Shown one piece after another: positions 1-5,000 of a stretch of 5,000 nucleotides of DNA. Under the pieces are notes generated by a model. That model searched no databases, was not told where the DNA came from, and was given only the letters and a program-made list of their open reading frames with translations. Every line of letters starts with the position of its first letter. The stretch's first letter is position 1. Both the position numbers and the translations under genes were made by a program. Source of the DNA: Polaromonas sp. (lineage in GTDB: Bacteria; Pseudomonadota; Gammaproteobacteria; Burkholderiales; Burkholderiaceae_C); contig JAJAYS010000037.1 in the NCBI GenBank assembly GCA_026786065.1, forward strand, positions 1 to 5,000, given 5' to 3'.

Positions 1-100
1 GCGTGTGGGTGTGGGTGTGGGTGTGCGCAGGCGCGGGAGCCAGCGCCAGCGCCTGCGCGGTCGCTGGCCGCAGCGCGGATTGAAGTCGAAGCAGCGTCAT
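1..100 (-). CDS. Unidentified protein, N-terminal 33 codons only (His-Thr repeat)
   Basis: An ATG at 98-100 (minus strand) follows a near-perfect Shine-Dalgarno, AAGGAGG at 108-114, with a 7-nt spacer, so this start is well supported. The frame runs off the left edge of the window. The visible protein begins MTLLRLQSALRPATAQ, continues Ala/Pro-rich, and enters an alternating HTHTHTHT run at residues 26-33. The short hydrophobic, Ala-rich stretch before the repeat could be a weak signal peptide, but it is not a convincing one. His-rich segments occur in metal-binding and metal-transport proteins, but nothing here identifies a family, so I assign no function. It lies 58 nt downstream of mltA on the same strand and could be co-transcribed with it, although its strong ribosome binding site suggests it is translated independently. 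Confidence 0.75.
   Translation of the reverse strand, partial: MTLLRLQSALRPATAQALALAPAPAHTHTHTHT
3..25. repeat. Hexanucleotide tandem repeat (GTGTGG) encoding His-Thr
   Basis: Three perfect copies of GTGTGG (3-20) are followed by a partial fourth, GTGTG (21-25). On the minus strand they are read in frame as alternating CAC ACC codons (His-Thr). A six-base unit preserves the reading frame, so slippage would change the length of the His-Thr tract rather than switch the gene off. The tract may continue beyond the window. Confidence 0.8.
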
Positions 101-107
101 CGGGCGT

Positions 108-114
108 CCTCCTT
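108..114 (-). promoter_or_regulatory. Strong ribosome binding site of the left-edge gene
   Basis: The minus strand reads AAGGAGG followed by 7 nt and then ATG (98-100). This is the best Shine-Dalgarno match in the window and fixes the start of the truncated left-edge gene. The other genes here have only weak GAG or GGCGGG-type sites. Confidence 0.8.
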
Positions 115-158
115 GCGGTTGTGACTAAAGCCTAAAGTCGTGGGCCATTTTCAGCCGC

Positions 159-1448
159 TCATTTCGGCCACAGCACCCACAGCCGCAGCGGCTGGTTGAC
201 GGCGGCAGCCAGCAGCCCGGCCCCGGCCCCAGTGCCGGCAAAGTAGTCGGCCCGGACCGCGCCGACGATGGCGCTGCCGGTATCCTGCGCCAGCACCAGT
301 TTTTGCAGCGTCGCCGCAGGCCCGCTGGACGCCAGCCAAACCGGCGTGCCGTAGGGGATGCTGGCCGGATCGACGGCGATCGAGCGGCCCGGCGTCAGCG
401 GCACGCCCTGGGCACCCCTGGGGCCGAGCCCGACGTTGTCCGCAGTCAGCGCCTCTTCACGAAAAAAGATGTAGCGCGGATTGCTCCAGAGCAGCTGATT
501 GACGCGCTGCGGGTTCTGCACCGCCCAGGCCTTGGTCGCGTCAGGCCAGGGGTTGATCTTGCTGACGCCCTGCGACAGCAACCACTGGTTGACGCTGCGG
601 TAGGGCTGGTCGTTGGAGCCGGCAAAAGCCACCCGCACCAGCCGCTCGGCGCCGTCGGGCTCGGTGACCACCAGCCGGCCCGAGCCCTGGATGTGCAGCA
701 GCAGCGCGTCGATCGGGTCGGCCAGATAGGCGATCTCGCGGCCGGCCAGCGCGCTGCGCGCTTCGGGCAGCGTGTCGATTTCCTGCCGCGAAAACCACGG
801 CTTGCGGCTGCTGAGCAACGCAGGCGCCTTATACAGCGGCACGCCGAACGCCGCCGACGGCTGCCGGCTGGCTTTTAGCACCGGTTCGTAGTAGCTGGTC
901 AGCAGGCCATCGGGTGAGCCTTGGGGACTTTCGACGCGGTAGGGCTGCAGCCGCGCCGCCATCCAGGCGCGCTGCTCGCTGCCGCTGACGATGCTCAGGC
1001 GCCGCACCTCACCGCACAGCGGCGCAAACACCGGGCCGGGCCGCTCACAGCTTTGCAGCCAGGCGTTCCAGGCTTCGTGCAGCGCATCGCCATCGAAGCC
1101 TGGCAGCTCGGACCAGCGCACCGGCACCCAGCGGCTCTTGGCCTGCGCCAGCGTGCCGGGCACCAGCGTGCCGGGCACCAGCGCGCCGGGCACGGGGTCG
1201 TCGGCCGTCGGCACAGCGGGCGCAGCGGGCCCGACGGCGGCTGGGCCGGCTGGCAGCGCAGTGCGCGGGACCTCGGGCGGCTCGGCCGGCTGGCGCGGCG
1301 CGCTGCCGCAGGCCGCCAGCAGCAGCGCCGTAGCGATAATCGACCAACGCCTGACCGGCCTGGCCGCCGTCCCTGACCCCCACCCGAGACGCCCGATGAT
1401 TTTGCTGTTACTCGAAGCCCTGCTGGCCCTGGTGCTGTTGCTGTTCAT
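159..1448 (-). CDS. mltA: Membrane-bound lytic murein transglycosylase A (MltA), lipoprotein
   Basis: MltA cleaves the MurNAc-GlcNAc bond of peptidoglycan with formation of 1,6-anhydro-MurNAc and acts from the inner face of the outer membrane. From this start the protein has 429 residues. A basic stretch (RPVRRWS) leads into IIATALLLAAC, a lipobox with the lipidated Cys at residue 47. A Pro/Ala linker follows, containing a VPGTL repeat. The MltA domain is marked by LLTSYYEPVLKAS, by DALLLHIQGSGR, and by a C-terminal 3D-type segment, LAQDTGSAI, with its Asp at residue 389 and a second Asp in RADYF at 401. The Asp of the DTGSAI motif corresponds to the general region of the catalytic Asp of E. 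coli MltA. The start is uncertain. ATG 1446-1448 gives a long n-region rich in AGG codons; an upstream in-frame ATG at 1593-1595, 9 nt after the nitrilase stop, would add 49 poor-looking residues and make 478. There is no ATG, GTG or TTG between residue 1 of this call and the signal peptide. Confidence 0.9.
   Translation of the reverse strand: MNSNSTRASRASSNSKIIGRLGWGSGTAARPVRRWSIIATALLLAACGSAPRQPAEPPEVPRTALPAGPAAVGPAAPAVPTADDPVPGALVPGTLVPGTLAQAKSRWVPVRWSELPGFDGDALHEAWNAWLQSCERPGPVFAPLCGEVRRLSIVSGSEQRAWMAARLQPYRVESPQGSPDGLLTSYYEPVLKASRQPSAAFGVPLYKAPALLSSRKPWFSRQEIDTLPEARSALAGREIAYLADPIDALLLHIQGSGRLVVTEPDGAERLVRVAFAGSNDQPYRSVNQWLLSQGVSKINPWPDATKAWAVQNPQRVNQLLWSNPRYIFFREEALTADNVGLGPRGAQGVPLTPGRSIAVDPASIPYGTPVWLASSGPAATLQKLVLAQDTGSAIVGAVRADYFAGTGAGAGLLAAAVNQPLRLWVLWPK
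1148..1192. repeat. 15-bp tandem repeat inside mltA (VPGTL/VPGAL repeat)
   Basis: Three adjacent 15-bp units (CCAGCGTGCCGGGCA) lie at 1148-1162, 1163-1177 and 1178-1192. Only one base differs, T to C in the third unit. In the mltA frame they encode VPGAL, VPGTL, VPGTL, in the linker between the lipidated Cys and the catalytic domain. The near identity points to recent slippage or duplication. The unit keeps the frame, so copy number would only lengthen or shorten the linker. Confidence 0.9.
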
Positions 1449-1542
1449 TGTGTGGTGGACGATGTTCTCGGGTCGGAAAAAAGGTGAACTGCCGGATGCG
1501 GTGCAACCCCCGGCCGAGCCATCAGACGAAGACAAAAAATAA
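1396..1542 (+). CDS. Small single-span membrane protein (48 aa), hypothetical
   Basis: The ORF encodes a hydrophobic N-terminal helix at residues 2-24 (begins MILLLLEALLALVLLL and ends FIVWWTMF). A basic stretch SGRKKGE follows, then a Pro/acidic tail ending EPSDEDKK before TAA. This is the layout of a one-pass small membrane protein: one helix with two Trp residues at its boundary and a charged soluble tail. A GAG at 1386-1388 lies 7 nt before the ATG, a weak but well-placed ribosome binding site. It is convergent with the nitrilase gene (stop at 1605) and overlaps the 5' end of mltA antisense, by 53 nt with the shorter mltA start or completely with the longer one. The mltA frame opposite it is rich in rare AGG codons and has no protein-like features, which favours this ORF as the real coding strand there. 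I do not recognise a named family. Confidence 0.55.
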   Translation: MILLLLEALLALVLLLFIVWWTMFSGRKKGELPDAVQPPAEPSDEDKK

Positions 1543-1604
1543 CCCCGCGGCGCGCCGCGCCGCGCTGCATTGGCGGAGCCGGAAAAAACCCGCATACCGG
1601 CACT

Positions 1605-2411
1605 CTATAAAACCCGGTGGTCAAGCACCGGCAGCTGGCGGCGCAAAGCGGCCTGCCGCGCCGCATCGATCTCGGCCAGCACCACGCCTTCGCCTTCGGC
1701 CTGCTGCGCCAGAATGCCGCCCCAGGCATCCACCACCAGACTGTGACCCCAGGTGCGCCGGCCGTTCTCGTGCAGGCCGCCCTGCGCCGGCGCCACTACC
1801 GCCGCCAGATTTTCGATGGCTCTGGCCCGCAGTAGAACCTCCCAGTGCGCCTGCCCGGTCGGGTAGGTAAAGGCACTGGGCACCACCAGAAGGTCAGCCG
1901 CCAGCGCGCGGTACAGCTCGGGAAAGCGCAGGTCGTAGCAGACGCTTAAGGCCACCGTGATGCGCTGGCCTGCCTTCGAGGTCATGACGAAACGCTGCGG
2001 CTCGCGGCCCGGCTCGATGCTGCGGGTTTCGTCGTACTGCCGGCTGCCGTCGTCAAAGCGGAACAGATGGATCTTGTCGTAACGCGCAACGCACACGCCG
2101 GCGGGTGACCAGGCGGTGCAGCTGTTACGCACCCGCTCGGGGTCGCTGCTTGCCAGCGGCAGCGTGCCGCCGACGATCCACAGCCCGAGCCGGCTGGCGG
2201 CATCGGCCAGAAAGTCCTGAATCGGACCGGCACCCGGCGACTCGGCAACCGCGAGCTTGTCGGTATCGGCGCGGCCCATGATGCAGAAGTATTCCGGCAA
2301 CACCGCCAGCTCGGCGCCGGCCGCCGCTGCCTCGGCCAGCAGCCGCCCGGCCGCCTGCAGGTTGCGCGGCACGTCGGTGCTTGAGACCATTTGGATCGCG
2401 GCGACCTTCAT
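1605..2411 (-). CDS. Carbon-nitrogen hydrolase, Nit1/Nit2-type (probable deaminated glutathione amidase)
   Basis: This is a 268-residue member of the nitrilase superfamily and spans the full domain. The catalytic triad is visible: Glu40 in AVLPEYF, Lys113 in YDKIHLF and Cys158 in SVCYDLRFPELYR. The YDKIHLF and CYDLRFPELYR motifs are those of the Nit1 branch, whose characterised members hydrolyse deaminated glutathione (the alpha-keto amide formed by transaminase side reactions) to 2-oxoglutarate and Cys-Gly. Omega-amidases of the Nit2 branch are close relatives and cannot be excluded from sequence alone. No signal peptide is present, so it is cytosolic. The start ATG (2409-2411) gives MKVAAIQMVS, the usual first beta strand of the family; only a weak GGCGGG-like site precedes it. 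The ATG overlaps the TGA of a small upstream ORF as ATGA. It is followed on the same strand by mltA, probably in the same transcript. Confidence 0.93.
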   Translation of the reverse strand: MKVAAIQMVSSTDVPRNLQAAGRLLAEAAAAGAELAVLPEYFCIMGRADTDKLAVAESPGAGPIQDFLADAASRLGLWIVGGTLPLASSDPERVRNSCTAWSPAGVCVARYDKIHLFRFDDGSRQYDETRSIEPGREPQRFVMTSKAGQRITVALSVCYDLRFPELYRALAADLLVVPSAFTYPTGQAHWEVLLRARAIENLAAVVAPAQGGLHENGRRTWGHSLVVDAWGGILAQQAEGEGVVLAEIDAARQAALRRQLPVLDHRVL

Positions 2412-2609
2412 GGGCCCGCCTGCCGCGCCGCTTGCGCCGCGTCCAAACCGTGGGTCAACGCCGCAGTTGCTATCAAAGACAGAGCTGCTTGCGCGCGTAT
2501 TTGCTGGGTGAATGCCATAATTTTCTTAAGAATGTGCGCTTCGGGCTTTGCGCGGCGCCCTGCTGCCAAAGGCCCGGTGCCTGCCTGAAAACCGGTCGGC
2601 GCCGAAGCG
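2412..2609. other. 198-bp spacer between the dehydrogenase and nitrilase genes
   Basis: I see no convincing gene in this spacer. It holds the first dispersed repeat (2466-2512) and, beside it, an AT-rich patch with a 10-bp palindrome, TTCTTAAGAA, at 2523-2532. On the minus strand the patch reads TTAAGAAAATTATGG, which could house a -10 element for the nitrilase-mltA transcript, but no matching -35 box is visible, so I do not call a promoter. A 36-codon minus-strand ORF starting at the ATG in that patch ends at the nitrilase start (ATGA overlap). Half of it is translated repeat. Confidence 0.5.
2466..2512 (+). repeat. Dispersed intergenic repeat, copy 1
   Basis: The sequence begins GTTGCTATCAAAGACAGAGC and continues through GCTTGCGCGCGTAT. 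Aligned without gaps to copy 2 at 4664 it matches 28 of the first 35 bases, including GTTGCTAT, ACAGAGCT and CGTAT. The AT-rich core stands out from the GC-rich surroundings. From memory, elements of the form TTGCTATnAAAAnAnAGCTGCTTGCGC occur many times between genes in Comamonadaceae; their function is not known to me. Here it separates the DauA-like gene from the nitrilase gene. Confidence 0.75.
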
Positions 2610-3974
<1,365 letters not shown>

Positions 3975-4015
3975 TCAGGTGGTGCTGCTACAGTACCCCC
4001 GAACGGCGATCCAAA

Positions 4016-4374
4016 GTGGCAAGCAATTTTTCGATTCACTCTCCAGTCGGCTGGCCGCCGCAGGGCGGTGGGATGGCAGAAGCGATCCGCGACGCCGATT
4101 GGTCGCAAACCCCTCTCGGCCCCAGTTCCCAGTGGCCGGCCAGTCTGCGCGTCGCCGTCACGACGGCGCTTGAATCACCGCTGCCGACCTTGTTGCTGCG
4201 GGGTCCAAGGCTTATTCAAATCTACAACGACGCATTTCAGTCGATTCTGGGTTTGCCCTGACCGGTTACGGTCAGCCGCAAGACTGGGAACAATCGAAGG
4301 CGGCCGGATTCGATTACCACCTCGAGAAGCCGGTCGATCCGGCCAGGCTGCTGGCGCTGCTAAGCCAGACCTGA
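4016..4374 (+). pseudogene. Hybrid sensor histidine kinase remnant: N-terminus fused out of frame to receiver C-terminus
   Basis: Two pieces of one gene type abut. The first frame (possible GTG start at 4016, stop at 4259-4261, 81 residues) carries GGGMAEAIRDADWSQTPLGP, then WPASLRVAV and LIQIYNDAFQSILG. This is the N-terminal PAS-like segment typical of a large class of proteobacterial hybrid kinases. It stops where the PAS fold should continue. The second frame (about 4255-4374, 39 residues, stop 4372-4374) reads ALTGYGQPQDWEQSKAAGF, then DYHLEKPVDPARLLALLSQT. This is the end of a response-regulator receiver domain with its conserved Thr (TGYG) and Lys (EKP). The rest of the sensor, the HisKA and HATPase domains and the phospho-accepting Asp are absent. 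The pieces lie in different frames with the junction near 4250-4257. I read this as a large internal deletion of a hybrid kinase and do not expect a functional product. The 5' end is uncertain; no clear ribosome binding site is seen. Confidence 0.85.
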
Positions 4375-4663
4375 GCGTGCTGCGCGGCTTGCCAGCGGGT
4401 GGAAGCCCCTGGAGCCGGATCGCTTCTACCGATGCCATTCAAGCGCCGCAGTCCAGAAAATAATACCGGATCAGCCCGTTGCCCCGCGTCCTCCAGTGTC
4501 AGGCGCAGCGTCGGGCCGGCGCCGGCCGTCACGCCCGGTCTGAGCGGTCTCCGGCCCCGGTAATCATTAGCGCTGGACCCGCGACACGGCAGGGTCGGGC
4601 GTTCCCGCGAACTGCATTTAAGCGCCCGGCCGCCACCGGCTGCGCAGCGATGCGGCCGCGCCG
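4375..4663. other. Non-coding or decayed stretch, no recognisable gene
   Basis: I see no family motif on either strand in these 289 bases. A minus-strand frame from a GTG at 4532 (LRLTLEDAGQRADPVLFSG) has an acceptable composition but no ribosome binding site. It runs antisense into the receiver remnant, so it is not called. A perfect 14-bp palindrome, GGCCGGCGCCGGCC, lies at 4514-4527. The stretch fits with decay around the broken kinase gene. Confidence 0.45.
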
Positions 4664-4722
4664 GTTGCTATAAAAAACAGAGCTTTTCACGCCCGTATCA
4701 TTTGGCTAAAAACGCTATTTTT
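4664..4722 (+). repeat. Dispersed intergenic repeat, copy 2
   Basis: The sequence begins GTTGCTATAAAAAACAGAGC, continues TTTTCACGCCCGTAT, and ends in an AT-rich tail with GGCTAAAAACGCTATTTTTA. It is in the same orientation as copy 1 at 2466 and matches it at 28 of 35 leading positions without gaps. It is strikingly AT-rich for this window. As with copy 1, it resembles a family of short repeats known to me from Comamonadaceae intergenic regions. Confidence 0.75.
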
Positions 4723-4950
4723 ATGTTGGGCCAAGCGCGTGCTCAGTGCTCGGGTTTTGTCGCGCCAGCTGCCGTCTCGCCAGCCCCGCGACAGTCGCCG
4801 CGCGAAGTCGAACACGAAGCCCTCCGGGAACACGTCGCGGGAGTCGGGCGTCAGCCGGCGCTGCAGCGACTGCAAACTGAGCACACCGGGCAGCTTGCCG
4901 AGGCCGGGTCGGCCTTGACGGACGAGCCGGACGCGACGTTGATGCGGCAC
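4687..4950 (-). CDS. Possible gene or gene remnant, unidentified (87 aa)
   Basis: A minus-strand frame with a GTG at 4948-4950 encodes a protein-like stretch, LQRRLTPDSRDVFPEGFVFD followed by FARRLSRGWRDGSW. Hand counting over the codons before the repeat gives about 83% G+C at third positions against about 75% at first positions, the pattern expected of real coding DNA here. The codon-aligned plus-strand frame (open from ATG 4723 to the window edge) shows the reverse. Against it: there is no ribosome binding site, an in-frame stop lies upstream at 4972-4974, and the last dozen residues and the stop fall inside repeat copy 2. A second minus-strand frame, open from the right edge and including SGQCRINVASGSSVKAD, ends within this ORF. 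A frameshifted 3' end of a larger gene is therefore possible. I do not recognise the family. Confidence 0.25.
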   Translation of the reverse strand: MPHQRRVRLVRQGRPGLGKLPGVLSLQSLQRRLTPDSRDVFPEGFVFDFARRLSRGWRDGSWRDKTRALSTRLAQHKNSVFSQMIRA

Positions 4951-4971
4951 TGTCCGCTGAGGCCGGGCGCA

Positions 4972-5000
4972 TCAAGCGCCAGCGACGAGCTGGCGCTTGA
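4972..5000. repeat. Perfect 11-bp inverted repeat with 7-nt loop at the right edge
   Basis: TCAAGCGCCAG (4972-4982) and CTGGCGCTTGA (4990-5000) are exact reverse complements around CGACGAG. The GC-rich stem with AA/TT at its base could be a bidirectional terminator. The flanking sequence on the right lies outside the window, so the expected T-run cannot be checked. The stem may extend further. Confidence 0.55.

Noticed and set aside
303..878. Plus-strand ORF of 191 codons
   Set aside because: It is antisense to the catalytic domain of MltA and has the Arg-rich composition of a GC-rich shadow frame.
1547..1558. Palindrome GCGGCGCGCCGC after the small membrane-protein ORF as a terminator
   Set aside because: It has no loop and no T-run, and the surrounding CG-rich run makes a chance palindrome likely.
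4514..4527. Palindrome GGCCGGCGCCGGCC as a regulatory or recombination site
   Set aside because: It is composed only of G and C in GC-rich DNA, with no flanking promoter or gene to support a role.
4972..5000. Integron attC-type site
   Set aside because: The hairpin is perfectly paired with a 7-nt loop and lacks the conserved core-site ends and unpaired bases of attC sites. No integrase or cassette structure is present.

Overview
The window looks like chromosomal DNA of a high-GC betaproteobacterium, most likely a member of the Comamonadaceae in the Burkholderiales. The evidence is the codon use, the protein types, and two copies of a short AT-rich intergenic repeat (core TTGCTATnAAAnACAGAGCT). 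From memory, that repeat type is common in Acidovorax, Polaromonas and Rhodoferax genomes. This taxonomic call is an inference; no marker gene is present.

Left and centre (1-3785): a run of minus-strand genes. Read in the direction of transcription these are a DauA-like FAD-dependent D-amino-acid dehydrogenase (2610-3785), a 198-bp gap holding the first repeat, a Nit1-type carbon-nitrogen hydrolase (1605-2411), the lytic transglycosylase lipoprotein MltA (159-1448, or from 1595), and the first 33 codons of an unidentified gene with a His-Thr repeat and a very strong ribosome binding site (1-100). A small plus-strand ORF for a 48-residue single-span membrane protein (1396-1542) lies antisense to the uncertain 5' end of mltA. 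The genes do not form one obvious pathway. MltA trims peptidoglycan, Nit1-type enzymes repair deaminated glutathione, and the dehydrogenase oxidises D-amino acids.

Right (3786-5000): mostly decayed or non-coding DNA. A 230-bp spacer carries two inverted repeats. It is followed on the plus strand by the wreck of a hybrid sensor histidine kinase (4016-4374). The N-terminal PAS-like segment is joined directly, and out of frame, to the last 39 residues of a receiver domain, so the whole kinase core is missing. About 290 bp without a recognisable gene follow, then the second repeat, a weakly supported minus-strand ORF whose stop lies inside that repeat, and a perfect 11-bp hairpin at the right edge.

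I see no CRISPR array, RNA gene, transposase or defence system. The points most worth a second look are the small membrane protein antisense to mltA, the active-site substitutions in the DauA-like enzyme, the internally deleted kinase, and the pair of dispersed repeats.
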